30,754 nucleotides of DNA. Source: Candidatus Bathyarchaeota archaeon. GTDB lineage: Archaea; Thermoproteota; Bathyarchaeia; TCS64. Below are positions 13,996 to 21,213 of this stretch, piece after piece. How positions within the stretch are numbered: position 1 is the stretch's first letter; every line of letters starts with the position of its first letter. The notes under the pieces are model-generated. The model was not told where the DNA came from. It did not search any database and saw only the letters and a list, made by a program, of their open reading frames with translations. The position numbers and the translations under genes are program-made. The stretch covers positions 1-30,754 of the forward strand of contig WJIV01000224.1 of assembly GCA_014730055.1 (NCBI GenBank), written 5' to 3'.

Positions 13996-15262
13996 AGATA
14001 CCTTAAAGGAGCTGGGAGACAACCCAGCTCCCATTGCAGAGATATTCAAAGCCCTGGCCCACGAGAACAGAATAAAGACGGTTCTCCACCTGAGAGAGGG
14101 CGAGATGGACCTAGGGGACCTGATAAAAGCAGTTGGAATCTCCAAGAACGGGCTCATTAACCACCTGACGATCCTCATTGAAGCTGGAATAGTTGAACGA
14201 GTCTCTCGGGGGACTTACAGCCTCACAAAGGATGGGGAGGCTTACCTCGGGGAAGCGACTGATCAATACCTTGCATCTGAGAGATACAGGAAGGAAAGAA
14301 GAAAGAGGGACTCAAGAATGTATCAATGGAAGAGAGATAAGATGAGTGAGAGAATAATAACAAATCCCGCCAAGTATGAACGATGCTGGTTTAGCTACCC
14401 TGGGGCACTAACAGGTTGCTTAAGATCCTTGGGGTTAGAAGTCGATCTTGTGGACGTATACGGCGTCTCGGGCTATGGATGGGTGACCAATGCCATGAAC
14501 AAACACCTATGCCCATCCGCTCCCTCAGCGTTCCACAATAAGCTATGGGAAGAGATCTACAAGGCGACAGGCGACCTGGGATATGGTGTAGAGAAAATCG
14601 AGATACCGGGCGAGTTCCAACTAGATGAAGAACAGAAACCAACACCCGAATCAGTTGCAAACGCCAGCAAGCTCTTTGAGAACGTTAAGAAAGAGATAGA
14701 TAAAGACCGACCGGTAATAGTATGGGGACTAGTAATCCCAGAGTATGGAATCGTAAACGGGTACAGAGATAAAAACTACATCGTAAGTACATACAGAAAC
14801 CTTTTCCAGAAAGACGACCCGGTCCACTACACGGGCTTAATGCCCCCCGGAGGACTGCACGCCATAAAATTCACTCAAAGTACTCAACCAGAACCAGAAA
14901 CGGCCTCAAGGAATGCCCTGAAAAGAGGTTTGAGAATGGCGTCCGGGGAAGTACCAAGAGTGCCAAACTATACAATAGGCCCCGATGCATACGATGTACT
15001 AACCAACAACCTTACTGATGAACCCCATGACGAGAATAGTTATCACGGCTTCTCCTACACAATCGCATGCCTTCATGAATCGAAGTGGGGAGTCGTTGAG
15101 TATCTTAAGAGAGCGGATCAAATTCTTGAAATTGAACTCGGGTATACTATAGAACATTATAGTCAGGTTCAAAGGTTAGTGGGCGAGTGCAATGAGATAT
15201 TTCCCTTTGCGATGAAAGGAGAACTTGATACGGTAACTGCAAAAAATGTTCCGATTTGCTAA
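13988..15262 (+). CDS. ArsR-like winged-helix protein with C39/BtrH-like C-terminal region; 3' end probably frameshifted
   Basis: This 424-residue protein has two parts. Residues 15-90 are an ArsR-type winged helix (IFKALAHENRIKTVLHL, then a recognition helix ISKNGLINHLTIL and a wing ending SLTKDGEAYL). A basic linker follows. Residues 125-424 look like the BtrH_N/C39-peptidase-like region, with Cys133 in ERCWFSYPGAL, Cys144, and a His in GGLHAIKF; this assignment is by pattern and tentative. It overlaps the transglutaminase gene by eight bases. The frame stops at 15262, but the -1 frame after the A6 run at 15241-15246 stays open to TAA 15322-15324 and encodes an amphipathic helix (DLLSEAKRYELNALENLTEL), the ending expected for such domains. 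The intact product would be about 445 residues. Confidence 0.75.
   Translation: MDKDTLKELGDNPAPIAEIFKALAHENRIKTVLHLREGEMDLGDLIKAVGISKNGLINHLTILIEAGIVERVSRGTYSLTKDGEAYLGEATDQYLASERYRKERRKRDSRMYQWKRDKMSERIITNPAKYERCWFSYPGALTGCLRSLGLEVDLVDVYGVSGYGWVTNAMNKHLCPSAPSAFHNKLWEEIYKATGDLGYGVEKIEIPGEFQLDEEQKPTPESVANASKLFENVKKEIDKDRPVIVWGLVIPEYGIVNGYRDKNYIVSTYRNLFQKDDPVHYTGLMPPGGLHAIKFTQSTQPEPETASRNALKRGLRMASGEVPRVPNYTIGPDAYDVLTNNLTDEPHDENSYHGFSYTIACLHESKWGVVEYLKRADQILEIELGYTIEHYSQVQRLVGECNEIFPFAMKGELDTVTAKNVPIC
15241..15247 (+). other. Slippery heptamer A-AAA-AAT / probable frameshift site
   Basis: In the frame of the upstream gene this reads GCA AAA AAT, so the heptamer is a canonical -1 slippage sequence. 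The -1 frame has stops at 15193 and about 15226, then is open to 15324, so the change of frame must lie between about 15229 and 15259. A single missing A (sequence error or mutation) would explain it equally well. Confidence 0.5.
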
Positions 15263-15342
15263 GCGAAGCAAAAAGATATGAATTAAATGCTCTGGAAAAC
15301 CTAACAGAATTATTAGCACAATAAACCGTTTTACATTTACCA

Positions 15343-15359
15343 ATTTCTTATTATTTTTC
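15343..15359 (+). terminator. T-rich terminator of the transglutaminase/HTH unit
   Basis: TTTCTTATTATTTTTC begins about 20 nt after the -1 frame stop at 15324, the right position and composition for an archaeal poly-T terminator of the upstream pair. Its position fits a transcript whose coding part ends at 15324. The remaining bases up to 15480 are AT-rich with no gene that I can support. Confidence 0.35.
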
Positions 15360-15492
15360 GATATCGACGCATATTCAAAAAATGGAGGGCAAGTTTCCGA
15401 TTTTATGATGTTAAACGTAACCAAACCTGGTAGTAGTCTTTGAAAATCAATAAAATTTAATATCTAAATCTTACAAAAAATTAGAGTTAGAA

Positions 15493-15717
15493 CTATTCTA
15501 GATACTCGAATGCTTCCGGAGAAGTATAGTATTTTCCGTCATCAAATAGCAGAGCTTCTGATAGCTTTAGATCTTTCAACGCTTGGAAGAGCACGCTCTC
15601 CTTTAGCTTAAGCTTACGTATCTCGTTGAAGGATTTGGGTTCTTTACACTCTCTTAACAGGAGAGCATAGTTCTCGTCGGCCAGATGTTCTTTGATAACC
15701 TTGCTGTCTATGGTCAT
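15493..15717 (-). CDS. Small winged-helix-like protein, 74 residues
   Basis: This short protein has a helix-turn-helix character: a first helix (DENYALLLRECKEP), a second helical pair (SFNEIRKLKLKESVLFQALKDLKLSEALL) and a short beta wing (FDDGKYYTSPEAF). The pattern resembles the archaeal ArsR/MarR-like small winged-helix regulators, though no specific family can be named. The ATG at 15717 lies directly behind a perfect inverted repeat and a strong TATA tract, so it is probably autoregulated. Cytoplasmic and monocistronic. Confidence in it being a gene is good because of the promoter arrangement; the DNA-binding role is inferred from the predicted fold. Confidence 0.65.
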   Translation of the reverse strand: MTIDSKVIKEHLADENYALLLRECKEPKSFNEIRKLKLKESVLFQALKDLKLSEALLFDDGKYYTSPEAFEYLE

Positions 15718-15723
15718 ATCGTA

Positions 15724-15744
15724 ACGCCCTCTGTCTAAGGGCGT
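15724..15744. promoter_or_regulatory. Perfect 7-bp inverted repeat, probable operator
   Basis: ACGCCCT (15724-15730) and AGGGCGT (15738-15744) form a perfect inverted repeat with a 7-base spacer in otherwise AT-rich DNA. It sits between the TATA tract and the ATG at 15717, over the expected transcription start, where a repressor would block initiation. It could also form a hairpin in a short leader. Confidence 0.5.
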
Positions 15745-15762
15745 ATATACTATATATATTTT
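15744..15762 (-). promoter_or_regulatory. TATA tract of the small winged-helix gene
   Basis: An alternating TA tract (TATATACTATATATATTTT on the plus strand) lies 27-45 nt upstream of the ATG at 15717. It directly adjoins the inverted repeat. Confidence 0.45.
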
Positions 15763-15893
15763 ATTTATTTATTTTAGGCTGTCCAAAATATACCTAATAT
15801 CATTATATAGAGATAGTAATTATTTCTAATATCAATTATAGAGTCAAATGCTTCTAATAAAATAAGGAATAAAATATGGAAATTATAGTTGGG

Positions 15894-16082
15894 CTAGTCC
15901 ATTTCTTCTCTTTCTGAGATCTCAGCCTCAGCGGACCAACGTTTGACGGACTCTATACCGTTCATACAGTTAGCTTTTGAACTGTAACCCTCACTCATAG
16001 CAATAACTTCACCGTTAGGGGCAACCAGATTAAACCTCCAGTTGCCACCCTTGTCCTCAAAAACCTCAAACTTTGCTGGCAT
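15894..16082 (-). CDS. YegP-like DUF1508 protein, single repeat
   Basis: This 62-residue protein matches the DUF1508/YegP domain: FEVFEDKGGNWRFNLVAPNGEVIAMSEGY, then S-x-K-x-x-C-x-x-G-I-x-x-V, the standard order of beta strands and final helix. E. coli YegP has two copies in about 110 residues; this one has a single copy, which is common for archaeal homologues. The biochemical role is unknown. The ATG at 16082 has a purine-rich GAGGAA upstream as a possible ribosome binding site. It is cytoplasmic and stands alone between AT-rich spacers. Confidence 0.85.
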   Translation of the reverse strand: MPAKFEVFEDKGGNWRFNLVAPNGEVIAMSEGYSSKANCMNGIESVKRWSAEAEISEREEMD

Positions 16083-16397
16083 ATATTAAATTCCTCAGCA
16101 ACACGTAAAAATCTTACACTTTAATCCGGAATAAAAAAACCAGAATCTTGGAAAAGAACAATCAAATGTATACGGAACAATACTATTAGGGAAACTAGCA
16201 AGTATTTGAAGAAATCTTAGGGGGGTAGAAGAGTAGAGAAACTGAAATGTAAAAGATCACAATTAACGGAGCCCTAGAACCAACCCGCTTCACATCCGAA
16301 AATAACAAAAACGTGTTTCTAACGCAAGAAAAGACGTATTTTCATCACAAAAATGTGCGTAAATAAGAGGAGAAAGTTTAGGGAAAAGTGAGAGCGC
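16083..16397. other. 315-bp intergenic region without a recognisable gene
   Basis: This stretch holds the short promoter of the YegP-like gene at its left end. On its right side, read on the minus strand, are T-rich runs (ATTTTTG, GTTTTTG, ATTTTC between about 16285 and 16356) that could terminate the FAH-family gene. A tiny CACA-AAAA-TGTG hairpin lies within it. I see no open frame of interest, tRNA or long repeat. Confidence 0.5.
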
Positions 16398-17426
16398 CTA
16401 CTTCCAAGGGTCCTTGATGACCTTGTGCCTTAGTACGCCAATGGGCTGAATCTCACACTCAACAGTGTCACCTACATTCAAGAATCCCTCGGGTCCCCAG
16501 CTATGTGCAACACCAGCCACAGTACCGGTTGCAATTACGTCCCCTGGCTTGAGTGTAGTACCATTGCTCAGATATTCTATGATCCGTGGGATCTTTATTA
16601 TCATATGATCAAGCGTGTTGTCTTGTCGGGTCTCGCCGTTTACTCTCGTCTTGAGCCTAAGAGGAGGATTGTAAGGATCAGATACCTCATCCCTCGTCAC
16701 GATGCACGGTCCCATAGGTGCTGCGTTGTCCATCCCTTTTCCCTTTGTCCAGTTGATATCCCCCTTGAAGATCCTGAAATCAACGTCCTGTGGAAATCCC
16801 TGATCCCTCGCACTAACATCGATTAGGATTGTGTAGCCAGCGATGTAATCATAGGCCTCCTCCTTGGGGATGTAAGCTCCCTCCCGCCCAATGACTACTG
16901 CAAGTTCACATTCGTAATCCATCTTGTCCGTAGCTTCAACCTTGATCAAGGAATCCCTGGGACCTACAACAAGAGACGGGGGCTTCTGGAAAACATCTGG
17001 TACATCGAGATTTAGGCTCTTTAGCCTCTGGATCTCCTTCTCACGCTGCTCAGGGTCCTTGATTCTCTCTGTAGCGTGGTCGTAGAAATTTACAGCGACA
17101 CAGTAGAGCTTACCCGGGCGAGGAACTGGAGGCATTAACCTCGCCTCATTTTCTCCTAGCACTATCTTCTCATCGTCTATTCCAGATGCATCTTCATATT
17201 TCTGGGCAAATTCAAGTGCTGCTCTCGCCGCTGCCATAGATTCCTCGCCCCCCGCTAGGAAATCAATCATGGATGGTGGGATGAGGGCATCAGCCCTCCT
17301 TCGAGGATTAGGCTTTCCCTCTCCCCTAAGCTTCAAAGCGTAAGCGGAGTTTAGATCGACAATATTCTCGTCAACTAGGGCTCCAATCCTCTCCTCTGTG
17401 TGGACCTTAAACGTTACAAGCTTCAT
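16398..17426 (-). CDS. Fumarylacetoacetate hydrolase family protein
   Basis: This 342-residue protein has an N-terminal domain of about 95 residues followed by the FAH catalytic fold. The metal ligands are visible: Glu172 and Glu174 in MDYECELAVVIG, and Asp204 in ILIDVSARDQ. A His117/Glu120 pair lies in AVNFYDHATE. The C-terminal GTTLKPGDVIATGTVAGV and EGFLNVGDTVECEI are standard. The family splits C-C bonds of beta-diketo acids or acts as decarboxylases, hydratases or pyruvate hydrolases in aromatic and sugar-acid catabolism; the substrate cannot be assigned. It is close in architecture to the archaeal 2-keto-3-deoxy-acid dehydratase-like members. Cytoplasmic, with its own TATA element at 17454-17464. 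Confidence 0.9.
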   Translation of the reverse strand: MKLVTFKVHTEERIGALVDENIVDLNSAYALKLRGEGKPNPRRRADALIPPSMIDFLAGGEESMAAARAALEFAQKYEDASGIDDEKIVLGENEARLMPPVPRPGKLYCVAVNFYDHATERIKDPEQREKEIQRLKSLNLDVPDVFQKPPSLVVGPRDSLIKVEATDKMDYECELAVVIGREGAYIPKEEAYDYIAGYTILIDVSARDQGFPQDVDFRIFKGDINWTKGKGMDNAAPMGPCIVTRDEVSDPYNPPLRLKTRVNGETRQDNTLDHMIIKIPRIIEYLSNGTTLKPGDVIATGTVAGVAHSWGPEGFLNVGDTVECEIQPIGVLRHKVIKDPWK

Positions 17427-17453
17427 TTTGTTCGTCTTTCAAAGGGATGGAAG

Positions 17454-17464
17454 TATTATAAAAA
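17454..17464 (-). promoter_or_regulatory. TATA element of the FAH-family gene
   Basis: On the minus strand this reads TTTTTATAATA, 28-38 nt upstream of the ATG at 17426. It predicts a near-leaderless transcript and sits just past the stop of the rhodanese relic. Confidence 0.45.
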
Positions 17465-17467
17465 CAC

Positions 17468-17863
17468 TCATCCACTCGAGGTCGGGTACCCCGATTCCTT
17501 CCAAGCATCAAAGCCTCCCTCCAGGCGGTAAACCCTCTCCTAACCATTAACCTCTAAAAATCTCACCGCTTCAATGCTTTCCTCAGGTTTTTCAGAGTAT
17601 ACCCGTGTTGGATTGAAGATACTTAGCTGATCTAGCTTGTCCTCAAGTTCAATAAGAGGGATATTGATTGCTCCTTCTATATGCTCCTCCTCGAATTCTG
17701 TCTTTTCACGAACGTCCAGTATTACAATTCCGGGTAAGTCACGGGTAATAATCCTAGCCTCATTAGCTGTTACGTTTCCAAAAGGGGGGACACCATCGCC
17801 TCTCTGAAACCGGTAGACCCCAACAATGGCTAAAAGAGCTAAAAGGATGAATACTATCTGCCT
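17468..17863 (-). pseudogene. Decayed membrane-anchored rhodanese-like gene
   Basis: Reading the minus strand in one frame gives an N-terminal membrane helix (IVFILLALLAIVGVYRF), then a rhodanese fold: ILDVREKTEFEEEHIEGAIN, RVYSEKPEESIEAVRFLEVNG, and RVYRLEGGFDAWKESGYP. Three lesions occur. There is no ATG, GTG or TTG between the upstream in-frame TGA and the domain. An in-frame TAG interrupts it between EVNG and ERVYRLEGG. The active-site Cys, expected in a VYC motif, is Ser (TCT for TGT). Together these indicate a pseudogene rather than a sequencing slip. It lies downstream of the M42 peptidase on the same strand. Pyrrolysine read-through of the TAG is possible in principle, but nothing here supports it. 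Confidence 0.75.
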
Positions 17864-17927
17864 GACCCTATTATTGTTACTTATATAAAAAACTGGGGCC
17901 GGGAGTTTATGAACGGATCAAGAACCT

Positions 17928-19004
17928 TTAAACCCTGTGCAAGCTAAAATCCTTATCAAGCCCTCTTAAAGCCTGAAAGAGGATCTCAACAAGATTACTC
18001 AGGTCATCGAGGCTCAGTGTCTCCACGGGACTGTGACTGTACCTACGTGGAATACTGAAGGCGAGTGATGGTATTCCTGAGCGGGTTTGCTGCATCGCCG
18101 AGGCATCGGTTCCCCCATGCATGATCCCTGATTGGTATGGTAATATGTTCTCCTCAGCTACTTCCATTAGCCAATTCCTGATGACTTGACTACCTATTCT
18201 TGTAGTTCGGCTGAACTCCCCAATCTGCAGACAGGGCCCCATCCCAACCTCATAGTAAAGGTCACGCATCTTTACATCCGGCTGCCAACCTGCGGGACAA
18301 GTATCGATGGCTAGGGCCATATCCGCATCAACATCATATAGAGCTACCTCAGCGCCCCGTAAACCTATCTCCTCTTCAACTGTGCCAACATAATAAACAG
18401 TTGATGGTATCTCAACCTTTGAGAGCCTCCTGGCCAGTGTGATTATTGCTGTTAACCCAGCCCTGTCATCTGCACCCGATGCAGCAAGAAAGTTGTTCTC
18501 AAGAGATACCGGACTGTTATTCCATACTATGGGCGTTCCTATTCGAACCCCCTTAACTATGGTTTCCTCCTCTGAGCGTGTACCAATGTCAATATACATC
18601 TCCTCGATCGGGGGAACTTTGTTTGCCTCCTCAGGTTTTGTGATGTGACCGGGCTTAATCCCAACGACACCGATTATTGGGCCCTCTTCTGTCAGCAGCT
18701 TCATCTGGTGCCCTTGGATGCTTCCAGTAACGGAGCCTCCCAGTTTCCGAAACCTGATAAAACCCTCTTTATCTATGTTGAATACAATGAATCCGACCTG
18801 GTCCATATGCGCTGCTAGAGCTAACTTGGGTACCTGAGGATCAGTCCCATACTGTACTCCCACAACGTTGCCGCGAGGTGTATCATAAACCTCATCACAT
18901 AGGGGCTCAAGCTCCTTCATCAGCTTCTTTATCATGGGCTCCTCAAACCCGCTGGGGCTGTCAATCTCTAAAAGATCGAAAAAAAGACGTTTAATATCAT
19001 CCAT
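17928..19004 (-). CDS. M42 family aminopeptidase
   Basis: This 358-residue protein is a dinuclear metallo-aminopeptidase of the M42 family (TET aminopeptidase, FrvX, endoglucanase-M-like). Ligands and catalytic residues are visible: His66 and Asp68 in AAHMDQVGF, the bridging Asp179 in GADDRAG, the catalytic Glu pair 211-212 in TVEEEIGLRGAE, Asp234 in LAIDTCPA and His296 in IMHGGTD. These proteins usually assemble into dodecameric tetrahedral particles in the archaeal cytosol and trim short peptides released by the proteasome. Specificity (Glu/Asp, Leu or Lys) cannot be predicted. The ATG at 19004 is the first start. It precedes the rhodanese relic, which may once have shared its transcript. 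Confidence 0.93.
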   Translation of the reverse strand: MDDIKRLFFDLLEIDSPSGFEEPMIKKLMKELEPLCDEVYDTPRGNVVGVQYGTDPQVPKLALAAHMDQVGFIVFNIDKEGFIRFRKLGGSVTGSIQGHQMKLLTEEGPIIGVVGIKPGHITKPEEANKVPPIEEMYIDIGTRSEEETIVKGVRIGTPIVWNNSPVSLENNFLAASGADDRAGLTAIITLARRLSKVEIPSTVYYVGTVEEEIGLRGAEVALYDVDADMALAIDTCPAGWQPDVKMRDLYYEVGMGPCLQIGEFSRTTRIGSQVIRNWLMEVAEENILPYQSGIMHGGTDASAMQQTRSGIPSLAFSIPRRYSHSPVETLSLDDLSNLVEILFQALRGLDKDFSLHRV

Positions 19005-19050
19005 TTGTGATACACCCTAATATGGGTGATCCAGTGTGAAAGGTTTTTGG

Positions 19051-19380
19051 TTAAAGCTCGATTACCTTCTGGCTGGCCTTACTGCTCTTAGCCGACTCAG
19101 GGTTAACATCATCTAACATCTCAATGAGCTCTTCCACCTTATCGTTGTTAATGAGATCCTTGAATTCCTCTAATTCCATGAGGTCCTTAACTATAAGCCC
19201 CCGCCGCTTAGTGGGGCTGCCACTGCTGTCGACGGGGTTAAGCTCTACACTCAGGCTAGGGTCGCGAGACTTGTTACCAGGCATCCTTAAGACGAATACA
19301 CCAGGGACAGTTGTCTTGACTTTCTCCCAGTCCTTTCCCTTCTCTAGAAATTCCGCTAGTTTATCTTCTGACATATTCAT
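19051..19380 (-). CDS. Conserved small archaeal protein, 109 residues
   Basis: The N-terminal half has a compact pattern (PGVFVLRMPGNKSRDPSLSVELNPVD, then SPTKRRGLIVKDLMEL) that looks conserved and resembles uncharacterised small archaeal proteins, though I cannot name a family. The C-terminal third is helical and acidic (LEEFKDLINNDKVEELIEMLDDVNPE) with a Ser/Lys tail. There is no membrane segment. It is probably a cytoplasmic dimer or partner protein. Start ATG at 19380, with an alternative at 19374. It is divergent from the gamma-glutamyltransferase gene; the M42 gene lies 46 bp downstream on the same strand, so the two may be co-transcribed. Confidence 0.65.
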   Translation of the reverse strand: MNMSEDKLAEFLEKGKDWEKVKTTVPGVFVLRMPGNKSRDPSLSVELNPVDSSGSPTKRRGLIVKDLMELEEFKDLINNDKVEELIEMLDDVNPESAKSSKASQKVIEL

Positions 19381-19446
19381 GCATATGACCTACCCCTATT
19401 CAAGGGTTACCCTTAGAAATAGAGCCCAGTAAATCAGGGCTAAACC

Positions 19447-19454
19447 AATATAAT
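19447..19454 (+). promoter_or_regulatory. TATA element of the gamma-glutamyltransferase gene
   Basis: AATATAAT lies 21-28 nt before the ATG at 19475, the spacing expected for a leaderless archaeal transcript. Confidence 0.45.
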
Positions 19455-19474
19455 CCTTCAACACTATAGAAACC

Positions 19475-21166
19475 ATGGATTCTAAGGAGTATATTTTCCA
19501 GAAACGAAGATGGATAGGAGCGAATAGATCTGACTGTATTGCAAGAAATGGGATGATCGCATCTAAACATCCACTGATTGGAGAGGCTGGGATAAGCATA
19601 ATGAGGAGAGGGGGAAACGCCATCGACGCCGCTATCGCAGCAGCATTCATGGACTGCGTAGTCGAACCCGCAATGAATGGAATAGGAGGTGAAGGAGTTA
19701 TGACGATCCACCTATCCTCAGGAGAGAATATAGTTATAGACTATGTAGGAAGACCCGCCAAGAAAGCTAGCCCTGATATGTATGAGCTTGAGGAAACAGA
19801 GGAGTCCGGGTGGATGGGCTGGACGAAGGTCAAGAATGATGAGAACATCATCGGATACAAAGCCATGACAGTACCAGGTACAGTGGCAGGTCTATGTAAG
19901 GCACTGGAAAATTACGGAACGATGGATCTAAAGACCGTGATGAAACCAGCGATTGAGGTAGCTGAACAGGGCTTCTTGATGGACTGGTGGACAGCTGATC
20001 ACATATTCAGATCCATGGAGAAAATGTGGGAATTTACCGAGTGGAGAAAACTTTTCCTCAGAGAAGGGAGATACCCCTATCTACCATACGTACACGGTAT
20101 GCCCGAGCCGCAATACTTCGCTAATGTAGAACTGGCAAAATGCCTCAAGGACATATCAGAGAATGGGATGGAGGTATTCTATGAGGGCTGGATTTCCCAG
20201 GCGATTGTGGAAACAATCCAGAAGAATGGAGGTATAATTACCAGTGAAGATCTGGAGATATATAAACCAATAATTAAGGAACCACTACCCGTAACTTACA
20301 GGGACTATGAGGTAGTATTCGATCCAACTCACTCAGGTACAACCATGATGGAGATCCTAAACATCATAGAAGGATATGACCTAAGAGGAATGGGTTTCGC
20401 AAAACCGCAAGCGATCCACTATCTCGCAGAAGCTATAGGGCTCTCTTTCGCTGATCGATTCAAGTATATGGGAGACCCGGGTTTTATCGATGTGCCTTTG
20501 AAGGGTCTTGTGTCGAAGAATTACGCCGCGGAACTCAGGGATAAAATCCTACCCGATAAAGCAATAGAAATCAGTTATGGTGATCCATGGCCTTACGAAC
20601 CGGAGTGCACAACAGCTCTGGCGGTTGCGGATAAAAAGGGCAATATGGTGTGTGTAAACCAGACCTTGGTCAATGCTTTCGGATGCGGTGTAGTTGTCCC
20701 GGAGACAGGTATAGTCCTCAATAACGCCATGTACGGACTGGACCCGACACATGGAAAGGCCAACAGTATAGATGGGAGAAAGAGGAGAATCCAGAACGTA
20801 TGCCCAACAATCCTACTAGATGAGGAGGAAGCATTTCTTGCACTGGGAGCGCCCGGTGGCAGAAACATCCAAGTATCTGTGGCTCAGGTCATAAGCCATG
20901 TAATAGACTATGATATGAGCATACAGGACGCCGTAGACGCGCCCAGGATAACACGTGAGACAGGTACAGTGTTCGTTGATAGCCGTTTCCCCATAGAGGT
21001 GAAAAAAGTGCTAGAAGGAATGGGTCACGATTTAAACTGGATAGATACCGAGCTAAAGAGCTGGGGAAGACCTGTAGCAGTCCTGAAGAACAATGATACA
21101 AATAAGCTACATGGAGGTGTATACAGCAATTTCAATAGCTTCGTCTCCATGGCCGTAGGTTACTAA
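19475..21166 (+). CDS. Gamma-glutamyltransferase family protein
   Basis: This 563-residue Ntn-hydrolase carries an autoprocessing site. The expected nucleophile is Thr379, the first Thr of ECTTALAVADKKGN, which would become the N-terminus of the small subunit after self-cleavage. The large subunit shows RGGNAIDAAIAA and GIGGEGVM near its start; the oxyanion region appears as ALGAPGGR in the small subunit. The family transfers or hydrolyses gamma-glutamyl groups, as in glutathione or gamma-glutamyl peptides, and includes cephalosporin-acylase-like enzymes. Unlike bacterial periplasmic GGT it has no signal peptide, so it should act in the cytoplasm. It sits across a short divergent spacer from the small-protein/M42 unit. 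Lies upstream of DUF488. Confidence 0.92.
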   Translation: MDSKEYIFQKRRWIGANRSDCIARNGMIASKHPLIGEAGISIMRRGGNAIDAAIAAAFMDCVVEPAMNGIGGEGVMTIHLSSGENIVIDYVGRPAKKASPDMYELEETEESGWMGWTKVKNDENIIGYKAMTVPGTVAGLCKALENYGTMDLKTVMKPAIEVAEQGFLMDWWTADHIFRSMEKMWEFTEWRKLFLREGRYPYLPYVHGMPEPQYFANVELAKCLKDISENGMEVFYEGWISQAIVETIQKNGGIITSEDLEIYKPIIKEPLPVTYRDYEVVFDPTHSGTTMMEILNIIEGYDLRGMGFAKPQAIHYLAEAIGLSFADRFKYMGDPGFIDVPLKGLVSKNYAAELRDKILPDKAIEISYGDPWPYEPECTTALAVADKKGNMVCVNQTLVNAFGCGVVVPETGIVLNNAMYGLDPTHGKANSIDGRKRRIQNVCPTILLDEEEAFLALGAPGGRNIQVSVAQVISHVIDYDMSIQDAVDAPRITRETGTVFVDSRFPIEVKKVLEGMGHDLNWIDTELKSWGRPVAVLKNNDTNKLHGGVYSNFNSFVSMAVGY

Positions 21167-21176
21167 GGAAACCTAC
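21155..21176 (+). terminator. Hairpin spanning the gamma-glutamyltransferase stop codon
   Basis: GTAGGTT (21155-21161) and AACCTAC (21170-21176) form a perfect 7-bp stem with an 8-base loop that contains the TAA stop codon. No long T-run follows, so it may stabilise the 3' end or modulate termination rather than being a classic terminator. Confidence 0.35.
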
Positions 21177-21213
21177 CGCTAGGTCTTTCAGCAGGCTTCA
21201 CTCACTTTATCTA

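Noticed and set aside
15176..15424. Minus-strand open frame of 82 codons across the end of the HTH/C39-like gene
   Set aside because: Low-complexity hydrophobic and basic translation with no family pattern, and it covers the probable coding tail on the plus strand.
15325..15480. Possible small RNA (C/D-box-like TGATG near 15405)
   Set aside because: Only one weak box-like element is seen and no paired box or guide structure.
17468..17863. Pyrrolysine-coding amber codon in the rhodanese frame
   Set aside because: The gene also lacks a start codon and the catalytic Cys, so decay is the simpler explanation.
19124..19711. Opposite-strand open frames over the small archaeal protein and the start of the gamma-glutamyltransferase
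   Set aside because: Compositionally like antisense shadows; the genes on the other strand have conserved motifs.
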